61,028 bases of DNA from Pseudomonadota bacterium (GTDB lineage Bacteria > Pseudomonadota > Gammaproteobacteria > Arenicellales > UBA868): NCBI GenBank assembly GCA_018672825.1, contig JABHUE010000059.1:1-61028 (forward strand), in the 5' to 3' direction. Position 1 is the first letter of the stretch. Each line of letters begins with the position of its first letter. Positions 7,726 to 16,934 of the stretch are shown here, piece after piece. The translations under genes were made by a program, and so were the position numbers. The notes beneath the pieces were generated by a model, which saw only the letters and a program-made list of their open reading frames with translations, did not search any database and was not told the DNA's origin.

Positions 7726-10221
7726 TTAGATCCATAAAAGGGCATATTTAGGCCCAGTTCGTAGCGCATGTTTAACGTGCGACAGGCTTAGAGCAGCGAC
7801 AATTATAGCACTCAAAAACACTGAAAAAATCAGAACGAAGGGGCTGAACTGATAGGGAATATCAAAAATCTGGGCGGCTAATAACCATCCAATCACTGAC
7901 GCGGAAATACCCGCTACTAGACCTGCGATGAGCGAAATCGTTAAAAACTCTGCGCCCAAGGCCATCATGATCCTCCGGCGATCACACCCTAACACTTTCA
8001 GCATTGCAACATCTCGCACCCTCGCCTCATGTCCCGACTGCATCACCGAGTAGAGCGCCACGCTTCCTGCGGCGAGCGTAAAACCAAAAACCAGATTAAG
8101 TGTAAGGCCGACAAGATCCAGGAGACGTCTGACCTGCTTAAGAATCACACCAATATCGATAATATTAATTGTTGGGAAAAGTTGATTGAGCGATACGAGC
8201 GTATCCTGGCTGGCGCCTTCGAGGCGAGTTGAACTCAAGAATGTATGTGGCGCATTAGCGAACACATTCGGCGGGAAGAGCACGAAGAAATTTGGATTGA
8301 AATTCTCCCACTGAACCTCTCGTATATTGACGATTAATGCATCAATCTCCTCAGTGCCTACCCTCACACCAATCCGATCGCCAACCTTGACGCGCAAGGG
8401 TTCTGCCCAGGTCAACGCTAGCGAAACGACCGGTTCGGTGGTCGTTGCATCCCACCACTCCCCGTCGACAAGTCGATTACCCTGTGGCAAATCGTCCGAC
8501 CATGAAAAATTTAAATTGCCATCAATGCGTGAAGCAGTCCGTGGGTCCGGGTACTCATCTACGCTGGGAATGGCGCCATTAATCGATACGAGTCGACCGG
8601 TAGCCATTGGGGTGAAAGACGGGATCAAATTAACCCGCGTCGAAAAAAAATCCTTTAAAGAATTTTTCTCGTGATCCTGAATATTAGCGAAAAAAAAGTT
8701 AGGTGCATCCTCTGGAGTTCGCGCTTCCCAAGATTCAAATAGTTGGACGCGAATGAGCGATAAAGTGATCAGCACAGTCAAACCGATGCCGAGAGCTGAT
8801 ATTTGAAAGGTGCTTGCCATTCTGTCCCGAAAAAGCCGACCGAGTCCAAACCGCCAGGAAACGCCAACGCCTCGAGAAATTTTTCTCAACCCGGTCAACA
8901 CAAAAGCACTACATCCCATCATCGCGCCAAGCACGCCAACGACAGCAAACGAAACTAATCCAACCAACTCTATCGAACGGGTCTGCGTGTAAGCCAGTAT
9001 CAAAAAAATAATGATAGAAACGAGATGCCACACTCTATCGATACCGTGATACCGCGCCCGCTCAACTTTACGAAGCACCTCTGTTGGGGACACCCGGGTA
9101 AGGCGTGAGAGTGAGGGAAGACTAAAACCCAAAAGCAAGATTGTGCCCAGCAATAGACCCACTAAACCTGAATTAATGTCTATCTCACCTAATTCGGTGG
9201 TAAAGAATTCACCCAGAATTATCGACATTATTTCCTGGACAAAATAACCCACGAGCATCCCGGCAAAACCCCAGATAAGACTCAAGAGAAATAACGTCTG
9301 ACCATAGATTAACAATACGTCCCGACTCGTTGCCCCAAAACAACGAAGCAACGCGGCATGGCGTCGTCGGCGCTCCGTATATCGTCTTGATGCTACCGCA
9401 ATTGAAATCCCTGCAATCAAGAGCGTCGCAAGGGTTGCCATTCCAATAAAATCCCTTGACGTGGTGACAGTTGCCCCGACTTGCTCCTGAGCGGATTCAA
9501 GATCGATGATCGTATATTTTGGAGATGGCAAATCATCAATGATGCCGGCGAACTGCTCCACCACCTCCGAAGGGCCTGCAGCCAACAAGGCATAACGTGC
9601 GCGACTCGACGGACCCAGAAGACCCGTTTCTTCAAGATCGGTAATGTTGGCCATCAGTCGCGGTGAAAAACTGAAGAACTGTCCTCCCCGATCTGGCTCA
9701 TAGGTCAACACAGCCCCCAATGTAAAAGACTTTTCCCCGAGTTTTAATTGATCCCCGAGCGCTAAATCCATCGACGAGAGCACCCGCGCATCCACCCATA
9801 ACTCGCCTCGGGCCGGAATCGCATTAGCGGTAACAACACTTGCCCCACTTTGCACTGTCTGCACTTGAAGCTCGCCCCTCAAAGGATATCGATCACTGAC
9901 CCCTTTAACAGAACCTAACAGCGTTCTTCCATCATCAAAGATAACGGTCGGAAAAGACACGGTGTACGCCACCTTTAGTCCTAACTCAAGAGCCTTTTCT
10001 GAAAATTCGCTCGGGAATTCATCACGACTGGCCAGCTTTATATCGGCAGCAATTACTTCGCCAGCGCTTCTCTCCAAGCCACTAGCAACACGATCCGCAA
10101 AACCCAGTACTGCGGTGACTGCACCTACTGATATCGCTACCGCCATACCCAAGGCCACAATCTCGCGTGCCCGCCAATCCCGCCGAATCTCGCGCAACGA
10201 GTAAAAAAAAGTCGAATTCAC
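7726..10221 (-). CDS. ybbP: FtsX-like ABC transporter permease, YbbP family
   Basis: 831-residue permease with the layout of two FtsX-like units: an N-terminal helix near residues 22-42, a large extracytoplasmic domain, a cluster of helices around 255-365 and 390-440, another helix near 468-490, a second periplasmic domain and three C-terminal helices (about 700-820). It follows ybbA by one base (stop at 10223) and starts with GTG at 10221, preceded by GGAAGA. This is the same pairing as E. coli ybbAP next to tesA. The physiological substrate of YbbAP is not settled; the family is of the MacB/LolE mechanotransmission type, so lipid or small-molecule extraction is plausible. Confidence 0.9.
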   Translation of the reverse strand: MNSTFFYSLREIRRDWRAREIVALGMAVAISVGAVTAVLGFADRVASGLERSAGEVIAADIKLASRDEFPSEFSEKALELGLKVAYTVSFPTVIFDDGRTLLGSVKGVSDRYPLRGELQVQTVQSGASVVTANAIPARGELWVDARVLSSMDLALGDQLKLGEKSFTLGAVLTYEPDRGGQFFSFSPRLMANITDLEETGLLGPSSRARYALLAAGPSEVVEQFAGIIDDLPSPKYTIIDLESAQEQVGATVTTSRDFIGMATLATLLIAGISIAVASRRYTERRRRHAALLRCFGATSRDVLLIYGQTLFLLSLIWGFAGMLVGYFVQEIMSIILGEFFTTELGEIDINSGLVGLLLGTILLLGFSLPSLSRLTRVSPTEVLRKVERARYHGIDRVWHLVSIIIFLILAYTQTRSIELVGLVSFAVVGVLGAMMGCSAFVLTGLRKISRGVGVSWRFGLGRLFRDRMASTFQISALGIGLTVLITLSLIRVQLFESWEARTPEDAPNFFFANIQDHEKNSLKDFFSTRVNLIPSFTPMATGRLVSINGAIPSVDEYPDPRTASRIDGNLNFSWSDDLPQGNRLVDGEWWDATTTEPVVSLALTWAEPLRVKVGDRIGVRVGTEEIDALIVNIREVQWENFNPNFFVLFPPNVFANAPHTFLSSTRLEGASQDTLVSLNQLFPTINIIDIGVILKQVRRLLDLVGLTLNLVFGFTLAAGSVALYSVMQSGHEARVRDVAMLKVLGCDRRRIMMALGAEFLTISLIAGLVAGISASVIGWLLAAQIFDIPYQFSPFVLIFSVFLSAIIVAALSLSHVKHALRTGPKYALLWI

Positions 10222-10222
10222 T

Positions 10223-10897
10223 TTATTCTTCCACTATCCGGCCGTTAACGAGTCGTAATTTTCTTGCACATCGGGCCGCCAAACTCGCATCATGAGTCAC
10301 CAGAATTAAAGCTGAATCACGATTGTGGCAAAAAGAAAAGAGCAGCTCTGTGACCTGCGCTGAAGATTCATCATCCAGATTACCCGTCGGCTCGTCGGCA
10401 AAAAGCAACTCCGGCTCAATTGCAAATGCGCGAGAAAGGGCGACCCGCTGTTGTTCGCCCCCGGATAGCTGTTGCGGGTAATGATCGCCACGATTTTCAA
10501 GGCCAACGCGCTCCAACCAATTGCCCGCGACCTCTTTTGCATTTGAGACGCCTGCTAGCTCTAACGGAAGCATCACATTCTCGATAGCAGTTAATGTTTC
10601 GATGAGATAGAAAGATTGAAATACGAACCCTACTCTTCCTGCTCTTAGTCTGGCGCGACCGTCCTCATCGAGTAGATTTAGATCTTGGTCGCCAATAAAG
10701 ACCTCTCCTTGAGACGGAAGATCCATTCCGGCCAATAAAGAAATTAAGGTAGACTTTCCAGATCCAGAGGGGCCCGTTATGGCGATTGAACTTCCCTTTG
10801 CTATCGCGAGCGAGACGTTATCAAGTATTCTCAATGTTCCAGATGGGCCCTCTACGTCTCGAACTAGCTTATTGGCCTTTAATATGACGTTTTTCAA
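10223..10897 (-). CDS. ybbA: ABC transporter ATP-binding protein, YbbA family
   Basis: 224-residue ATPase of the LolD/MacB class. Walker [10 protein letters not shown] at 42-50, Q-loop Gln94, signature LSGGEQQ at 144-150 and Walker B LLFADEP at 164-170. It powers the YbbP permease encoded one base downstream. No ATG is available near the domain start; the TTG at 10897 gives a normal-length N-terminus. That start overlaps by 14 nt the start of the divergent esterase gene, so each promoter must lie inside or beyond the other gene. Confidence 0.92.
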   Translation of the reverse strand: MKNVILKANKLVRDVEGPSGTLRILDNVSLAIAKGSSIAITGPSGSGKSTLISLLAGMDLPSQGEVFIGDQDLNLLDEDGRARLRAGRVGFVFQSFYLIETLTAIENVMLPLELAGVSNAKEVAGNWLERVGLENRGDHYPQQLSGGEQQRVALSRAFAIEPELLFADEPTGNLDDESSAQVTELLFSFCHNRDSALILVTHDASLAARCARKLRLVNGRIVEE

Positions 10898-11498
10898 ATC
10901 GTGTGTTCTCGGTTTAGGAATATGGATAGTCAGTTTCGGCGCGAATGGAAATCAACCGATCATTCTTGTCTTGGGAGACTCGCTGAGCGCTGCCTATCAA
11001 ATGCCCGAACATGCGGGTTGGGTGCATCTAGCACAGCAGGATTTTGGCAGCACCCTGAAGTTTATCAACGCTTCTGTGAGTGGCGAGACAACAGCGGGAG
11101 CAAAACAGGCGTTACCCCGCCTCCTTGAGCGGTATCAGCCTAGCCTTGTCATTATTGAAATAGGGGCCAACGACGGCCTTCGCGGTCATGCTCCCCTGGC
11201 AATCAAGTCAAATCTCTCAACGATGATCCAAGCCGGTCTATCTAATGGCGCGGAGATCGCCCTGATTGAAATGGATATTCCGGCAAACTATGGCTCTACC
11301 TATCGCGATGCGTTTCGCTCAATTTATCGCGAACTCTCGGTCGAATTCAATATCATTCTGATCCCGTCCGTATTTGATGAGATTTTCGGCGACCCACAAC
11401 TTCTCCAGGCCGACGGACTTCACCCAAACCAAAAAGCGCAGATCCTGATTAAAGAGAGAGTCCTTTCAACTTTATCGAAAGCGCTACAAGGACTGTAA
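10884..11498 (+). CDS. tesA: Arylesterase / lysophospholipase, TesA-type GDSL hydrolase
   Basis: 204 residues when started at the ATG at 10884; longer in-frame versions run back into ybbA and lack the signal peptide at the very N-terminus. [20 protein letters not shown] looks like a secretion signal, so a periplasmic location is likely. SGNH/GDSL motifs: block I GDSLS with Ser33, block III GAND with Asn96, and block V DGLHPN with Asp177 and His180 completing the triad. TesA-type enzymes cleave acyl-thioesters, aryl esters and lysophospholipids. It is divergent from ybbA, as in E. coli. Confidence 0.92.
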   Translation: MTFFKSCVLGLGIWIVSFGANGNQPIILVLGDSLSAAYQMPEHAGWVHLAQQDFGSTLKFINASVSGETTAGAKQALPRLLERYQPSLVIIEIGANDGLRGHAPLAIKSNLSTMIQAGLSNGAEIALIEMDIPANYGSTYRDAFRSIYRELSVEFNIILIPSVFDEIFGDPQLLQADGLHPNQKAQILIKERVLSTLSKALQGL

Positions 11499-11528
11499 CC
11501 AAGAATTCTCGAATAAACACGAAATCAT

Positions 11529-13070
11529 TCACATCTCTTTCGTTCCAATCTCGCGCTTTCGTCGCTGAACATATTCGCTTAATTCCTCACGTCGATCGTC
11601 ATCAAATTTAGGTGGCTCAAAGTTCTCCAAAACTGATTGCCAAATCTCCGTTGCCCGACGGGTCGCATCCTTGGCGCCAGCCGCTTGCCAGTTTTCATTA
11701 TTCTGCCAATCACTTAAAAACGGCGTGTAGAACGCAGACTCGTATCGCTCCATGGTGTGTTCCGCGCCGAAAAAATGTCCACCCGGCTCAACGCCGGAGA
11801 TCGCATCAACCGCAAGCTCGTCTACAGAGGTGTCAATCGGTTTCAGCATTTCGGACAAATGCTGAATCACTTCAACATCAATCACAAATTTCTCGAAAGA
11901 TGCGACAAGGCCACCCTCTAACCAGCCCGCGGCATGATAAACAAGATTACCGTGCCCCATGACGGCGCCCCAAAGTGCCATTTGGGTCTCATAGGTACTC
12001 TGGACATCAACCGAATTTGACGCATTACAGGCACTCGTGCGGTACGGCAGTCCGTAGCGACGGGCCATCTGTCCCCCGGCAAGATTCGCCTTTGCATTTT
12101 CTGGCGTTCCAAAGGTTGGCGCGCCTGATCGCATATCAACATTAGACGTAAATCCGCCATAGACCACAGGGCTTCCCGGAAACGCCATCTGTATCATTGA
12201 CAGGCCCAATAAAGCCTCCGCATTTTGCTGTACCAGCGCAGCGGCCATTGTGACTGGCGTCATCGCACCCAAAAGTGTAAACGGCGTTACGATAACCGCC
12301 TGACCGAGCTCAGCAAGCGCCAACGCCCCATCAGACATTGCCTCATCTAGCTTTCGTGGCGAATTAATATTGATATTTCCGATAAGACCTGGACTCCGAT
12401 GCAGTTCGTCCAAGCTGATGCCCCGAGCAATTGCGACCATGTGCGCCGCGTCGACGACGCGCTCTTTTCCAATCGGTATCGCAGAAAAGATCTTATCGGT
12501 CAGAGTCAAATTGGCCTCATAACAATCCAGATGACGGGTCGGCACTGGAAGATCCGTAGTCGCTACCGACTGATTTCCAAATACACTAATGACATTAAAG
12601 GCTTGTCCGAGACTGATTAATTTCTTGTAATCAGCAAAATTACCAGCCCGCCTGCCCTGAACGCAATCGTGCACATTCGGCGGACCGGAAACGGCGCCGA
12701 AATTCACCTGGGAGCCGCCGAGCGTTACCGTATGATCACTATTGCGAGGTGTGAGTCGAATCTCTCGAGGGGCCCGAGAAATCAACTCAATAATCATTTC
12801 GGGATCAACTTTAACAATCCCCGTATCGTCATCAACAGAAGCACCTTCGCGGCTAAATTGAGCCCTGACCGACGCGCTCATGACTTCGATTCCGGAGTCA
12901 CGCAGCAGGCAAAGCGAAGCGTTGTGAATCTCTTCAACCTGCTCCTCGGACAAAGGATTAATTGGAGGATAGCGATTATTGAGCGGACCAAATCCGATCT
13001 GAGAGATACCCGCCCCACTGCGACTCGCGCGACGCTCTTTTCGCGCGCGGTTCCTATCTATGCGACTCAT
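11529..13070 (-). CDS. Trimethylamine methyltransferase (MttB) family protein, non-pyrrolysine
   Basis: 513-residue TIM-barrel protein of the MttB superfamily, recognised from its overall pattern (for example GSPVVYGGFTSNVDMRSGAP and the C-terminal GGHFFGAEHTMERY). True MttB uses an in-frame UAG for pyrrolysine; this gene reads through without one, so it belongs to the non-Pyl branch, whose known members demethylate quaternary amines such as glycine betaine with a corrinoid partner. No corrinoid protein or reactivase is encoded in this window. It is 51 nt downstream of the M20 hydrolase and probably in one transcript with it and the EamA transporter. Substrate unknown. Confidence 0.88.
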   Translation of the reverse strand: MSRIDRNRARKERRASRSGAGISQIGFGPLNNRYPPINPLSEEQVEEIHNASLCLLRDSGIEVMSASVRAQFSREGASVDDDTGIVKVDPEMIIELISRAPREIRLTPRNSDHTVTLGGSQVNFGAVSGPPNVHDCVQGRRAGNFADYKKLISLGQAFNVISVFGNQSVATTDLPVPTRHLDCYEANLTLTDKIFSAIPIGKERVVDAAHMVAIARGISLDELHRSPGLIGNININSPRKLDEAMSDGALALAELGQAVIVTPFTLLGAMTPVTMAAALVQQNAEALLGLSMIQMAFPGSPVVYGGFTSNVDMRSGAPTFGTPENAKANLAGGQMARRYGLPYRTSACNASNSVDVQSTYETQMALWGAVMGHGNLVYHAAGWLEGGLVASFEKFVIDVEVIQHLSEMLKPIDTSVDELAVDAISGVEPGGHFFGAEHTMERYESAFYTPFLSDWQNNENWQAAGAKDATRRATEIWQSVLENFEPPKFDDDRREELSEYVQRRKREIGTKEM

Positions 13071-13121
13071 TATCTATCGTTCTCTTAAAAAGGTTTTAAC
13101 CAGACAATTGCCAAATGCATT

Positions 13122-14369
13122 TTAGGCTTCCAATTCTTCTGCTGTGTTGAGCACCGCTTGAAGCATCACGTTAGCACCCTGAGTGGACCAAGCCGGATGA
13201 ATATCTTCTACCTCGTTATGACTAATACCATCAACGCATGGAATAAAAATCATCGATGTAGGGGCGGAATGTGCGACAAAACAGGCATCATGTCCTGCAC
13301 CCGTAACGATTTCGCGTGCGCTATACCCACACGTTGAGGCCGCTTCGGTCACAGCGCGAACACAGCTTGAATCAAAGGCAATAGGCGCATAATAAAAAAT
13401 TTGATTGATTTCGTGCGAAATTCTGGCGGTGGTTGTGATGTCAGCAACCCCGCCTCGAACCAGGTTATCCATTTTTGACAATACAGCGTCGTCTGGATGC
13501 CGGATATCGATAGTCATGAAAACACGCCCTGGAATCACATTCCGCGAGTTCGGATAAACCTGCATCATGCCAACCGTTGCGCACGCTAACGGAGCGTGCG
13601 CAAGCCCAATGTCATTTATCAACGTCACCACTCGCGCTGCCGCCAATAAGGCGTCTTGACGACGATCCATCGGTGTAGGCCCGGCGTGCGATTCTGTCCC
13701 ATTTAGCTCCAACTCATACCAGCGCTGCCCCTGCGCATCGGTGACAATGCCGATATCAATTTCTTCCTCAACTAAGATAGGTCCTTGCTCGATATGAGCC
13801 TCCAGATAGGCATGGAGTGGTCGCCCCATCGGCTGATCACCAGCATAGCCAATACGCGCAAGCTCTTCCCCCATCGTCCGCCCGTCTTTATCTTGCCTTG
13901 ATAAACCGAATTCAAGGTCGTAGACCCCGGCAAACACCCCAGATGCCACCATTGCGGGCGCAAACCGACTACCCTCCTCGTTGGTCCAACAGACTGCCTC
14001 GATGGGATGTCTCGTGGCGATCTTGTGATCATTCAAGGTCCGAATGACCTCTAACCCTGTCAGTACGCCATAAACACCATCAAAACGCCCGCCAGTCGGT
14101 TGGGTATCTAGATGACTACCCACTGCAACCGGATGTAAATCGGGATCACTCCCTTGCCGGCGTGCAAAAATATTACCCATCTTGTCGATCGCAATTGAGC
14201 ATCCTGCATCTTGGCACCAGCTCACAAAAAGATCCCGCGCTTCTCGGTCAAGATCAGTGAGCGCAAGCCGACATGAACCTCCTTTCTGGGTCGCACCAAT
14301 TTTTGCGATTTCCATAATCGAGTCCCACAATCTCTCGCCGTCAATCTCCAGATTGCCTGTTTTCTTCAT
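13122..14369 (-). CDS. M20-family Zn amidohydrolase (N-carbamoyl-amino-acid hydrolase / allantoate amidohydrolase type)
   Basis: 415 residues from the ATG at 14369; an earlier in-frame ATG would overlap the upstream transporter gene. A GATGAG lies about 8-10 nt before the chosen start. Metal-site motifs: VGSHLDTQPTGGRFDG (His86, Asp88, Asp97) and WTNEEGSRF (Glu131, Glu132), plus GISHNEVED near the C-terminus. Related enzymes hydrolyse N-carbamoyl amino acids, allantoate, ureidoglycine or beta-ureidopropionate, releasing ammonia. Flanked by an EamA transporter and the MttB-family gene on the same strand, suggesting use of a nitrogen-containing methylated or carbamoylated compound (inference). 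Confidence 0.88.
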   Translation of the reverse strand: MKKTGNLEIDGERLWDSIMEIAKIGATQKGGSCRLALTDLDREARDLFVSWCQDAGCSIAIDKMGNIFARRQGSDPDLHPVAVGSHLDTQPTGGRFDGVYGVLTGLEVIRTLNDHKIATRHPIEAVCWTNEEGSRFAPAMVASGVFAGVYDLEFGLSRQDKDGRTMGEELARIGYAGDQPMGRPLHAYLEAHIEQGPILVEEEIDIGIVTDAQGQRWYELELNGTESHAGPTPMDRRQDALLAAARVVTLINDIGLAHAPLACATVGMMQVYPNSRNVIPGRVFMTIDIRHPDDAVLSKMDNLVRGGVADITTTARISHEINQIFYYAPIAFDSSCVRAVTEAASTCGYSAREIVTGAGHDACFVAHSAPTSMIFIPCVDGISHNEVEDIHPAWSTQGANVMLQAVLNTAEELEA

Positions 14370-14427
14370 GATTGATATCTCATCTTTTTCTGGTGTATCG
14401 CGTCGAACCGGACGCCGGAAATCATCA

Positions 14428-15318
14428 CTATGATTTGATTGATTTTGCACCGGTGTCCTCAGAGGCATGTGATTTGAACCTTACCACCGAATGGGCAAAG
14501 AGAACCCCGACAACTATCGCCCCACCGATTACCGAACGCAAACCTGGATTCTCGCCAATCACCATCCAGACCCACAGGGGGCCTAAAACGGATTCCATCA
14601 ACGTCAGCATGGCTGCCTCAGCTGCCGGAAGGAATCGAGGCCCTACCGTTAGAAGAGAAATTGCAACGGGCAGTAATATGGCGCCTCCCAACACAAGCCA
14701 TATCCACTGATTCATCGCCATGGCTGGGAAATCAGCGAAGAAAAACGAAACGCCACTCGCCAGCAAAAGGCCGAGTGCAGTGGCCGGCACCATATTACTT
14801 TGCTTTCGCCCCCTTATGATTGCGAATAAAAGACCGAGAAGAATGACATCAATAAACGCTAACCCGTCACCCACCCACTGCCCGCTCTCAAGACTTCCGG
14901 ACGTGACCACCCCGAGCCCTAACGCACTCCCTAAAATGGCCATCTTCGTAATAAAGGCAATTCGCTCGCCAAAAAGAACACGCGAAAAAATCGCGGCAAC
15001 CAACGGGGTACACGCAAAAATAATCAGCACATTTGCGGCCGAGGTAAACGCGAACGCCGCGTAAAAGATGATCGAAGACGCTGCCTGCACAAAGACAAAC
15101 AAAACGCCCCACCAGCCGAGAGGCCGCAACGCTGAAATAAACCCATCTTTGCTAAAAATGAGGTAACAGAGAATAAGGACCGTTCCGCCAAGCACACCTC
15201 GACCAAACGCTAACGTAAATGTATCAATCGCGGTCAAACGGATCAGAAGCGCGTCTGGCGTGAACGCCATTACGCCAGCCAGCGTAAGCCAGAACCCTTT
15301 TTTATATTCGTCAGTCAT
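14428..15318 (-). CDS. EamA/DMT-family transporter
   Basis: 296-residue inner-membrane protein with ten predicted hydrophobic helices in two EamA repeats of about 140 residues, the normal drug/metabolite transporter size. First gene of a likely transcript with the M20 hydrolase and MttB-family protein; 58 nt separate it from the hydrolase start. Direction and substrate cannot be read from sequence; amino-acid or metabolite export is the commonest role in this family. Confidence 0.88.
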   Translation of the reverse strand: MTDEYKKGFWLTLAGVMAFTPDALLIRLTAIDTFTLAFGRGVLGGTVLILCYLIFSKDGFISALRPLGWWGVLFVFVQAASSIIFYAAFAFTSAANVLIIFACTPLVAAIFSRVLFGERIAFITKMAILGSALGLGVVTSGSLESGQWVGDGLAFIDVILLGLLFAIIRGRKQSNMVPATALGLLLASGVSFFFADFPAMAMNQWIWLVLGGAILLPVAISLLTVGPRFLPAAEAAMLTLMESVLGPLWVWMVIGENPGLRSVIGGAIVVGVLFAHSVVRFKSHASEDTGAKSIKS

Positions 15319-15357
15319 AAATTAATCTTTACCCAGTCACAATCACAAATCGTGATG

Positions 15358-15873
15358 CTATAAATTGCTTTTTTTAAGTTGATCGATAACGCGTTCAATG
15401 GCTTCAGGAGCCACTGGTCCTGTCTGCACCGCTTTAAGTTCCCGATTGGGTCCAAAGATCATAAAGGTCGGGGTACCCTTCAATGATCGACCTGAAGTTT
15501 CATAAAAAAATTTCGCGACACTTTGAGGCTCCGCTAACACATTTGGAAACGACACGCTGTACTCCTCCGAAAATGCCCAAGCCTCAAACATGTCTGACTG
15601 ACCATCTAACGACATGCCCAAGACCGCAATATCACCCTCTCGATGTCGCTCATGAAATGCGGCTTGCGTGCTCATCTCTCTGGCGCAGATTGGACACGTG
15701 TGGGACCAGATCATTACAACAATCCATCGTTCATTCGGGAAAATTTTCTCCAAGGCCGCAGGTTCCCCATCAAAATCAACAAAGCCCTCAAGCATCACGG
15801 CCATGACAGGAAATGAAACGGCAAATACCAAACTCACCAAGATAATGGCCTTCTTGAATCCAAATAATCTCAT
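15358..15873 (-). CDS. TlpA/AhpC-type exported thioredoxin-fold protein
   Basis: 171 residues with an N-terminal signal sequence or anchor (about residues 8-28) and a thioredoxin fold. The active site CPIC is at Cys60/Cys63 in the context MIWSHTCPIC, and a cis-proline loop reads KGTPTFMIFG. Acts in the periplasm, probably as a thiol reductase of the TlpA/ResA group; the exact partner is unknown. Its ATG overlaps the stop of the upstream EamA gene by 4 nt, so the two are translationally coupled. Confidence 0.85.
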   Translation of the reverse strand: MRLFGFKKAIILVSLVFAVSFPVMAVMLEGFVDFDGEPAALEKIFPNERWIVVMIWSHTCPICAREMSTQAAFHERHREGDIAVLGMSLDGQSDMFEAWAFSEEYSVSFPNVLAEPQSVAKFFYETSGRSLKGTPTFMIFGPNRELKAVQTGPVAPEAIERVIDQLKKSNL

Positions 15874-16790
15874 CTCGATAAGTCTCGTTGTCTATTTTCT
15901 TTTGGCGGCTTTACCAAGAGTAGTCCGCCCACGACAAGAATCATTCCCGCGATCGAACTCGAATTAAGTGTTTCTCCGAATAATGGCCATGCGGCAAGTG
16001 CGGTTGCAGGAGGAACCAGAAAAAAAAGGCTAGCCACTTGAGTTGCCGCCTTTTCCCTAACCAGAAGCCACAAGAGTGTCATCGCACCCAGAGACAACAC
16101 GAAAACAAGCCAGCCAAGTGCAAATACAAATTCGCCAGTCCAACTAATCTCGGTCGTTTCAAACGTCAACGCTAACACTGACATCATTAATGTTGCTGCG
16201 CCAAACTGTAAAAATGCACCACTTAAAAGATTCATATCCTTGCAAAATCTTTTTTGATAAAGCGTTCCGATGCTCATTCCTATAACAGCGAGCACGCATA
16301 GCAATACACCCTCGAACGAGCTATCAAAGTTGCTGAGGTAACGCAGCGACACCAGGGAGATTCCCGCCGTCCCCAATATAAAACCAGACCATTGCCTGCG
16401 GTCGACAACCTCGGAAAGCATGGGCCCAATAAATACTGCGGTCAAAATAGGCTGCATCCCGACAATCAAAGCGCTATCGCCCGCTGACACACCCAGATTA
16501 ATACCCGCGAAAATTCCACCGAGATATACGCCATGAACCAGAATACCGACCAGCATGATTTGTGCAAAGGCCCGCCAACCCCTCGGCCATGCGGGACGCA
16601 GAACGACCACAGCCGCGCCGAGGATCACCGAAACCAAAGCAAAACGAATAGCCAAGAATGTTGCTGGCTCTGCGTAAGGAAGACCCAGTTTGGCCCCGAT
16701 AAAACCGGTACTCCACAAGACAACAAAAAGCCCCGGTGCCGAGTAATAAAGAAAAGCACGGCGTCCAGCGGGTGAAGTGTCGAAGCGCAC
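15870..16790 (-). CDS. EamA/DMT-family transporter
   Basis: 306 residues, ten hydrophobic segments in two EamA halves, starting with the typical 'LFVVLWSTGFIGAKLG' first helix. GTG start at 16790 with a strong AGGAGG about 11 nt upstream. Overlaps the TlpA-like gene by 4 nt, forming a two-gene unit divergent from the thioredoxin gene. Substrate unknown. Confidence 0.88.
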   Translation of the reverse strand: MRFDTSPAGRRAFLYYSAPGLFVVLWSTGFIGAKLGLPYAEPATFLAIRFALVSVILGAAVVVLRPAWPRGWRAFAQIMLVGILVHGVYLGGIFAGINLGVSAGDSALIVGMQPILTAVFIGPMLSEVVDRRQWSGFILGTAGISLVSLRYLSNFDSSFEGVLLCVLAVIGMSIGTLYQKRFCKDMNLLSGAFLQFGAATLMMSVLALTFETTEISWTGEFVFALGWLVFVLSLGAMTLLWLLVREKAATQVASLFFLVPPATALAAWPLFGETLNSSSIAGMILVVGGLLLVKPPKENRQRDLSR

Positions 16791-16934
16791 GTTAAATATC
16801 CCCTCCTTATACTAGATTCGGATCACGGCAAATCGCCATAGTCTAGTGCAACAGCCACCAGCGCAATGCGGGTCGGGTTATCTTTTTTCCTGATCAGGGT
16901 GTTCTCGGCCCGACTATTGTTAGAAAATAACGGC

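Noticed and set aside
14369-14468. Earlier ATG for the M20 hydrolase
   Set aside because: It would overlap the upstream EamA gene by 41 nt and add 33 polar residues before the conserved start; the ATG at 14369 has a better RBS.
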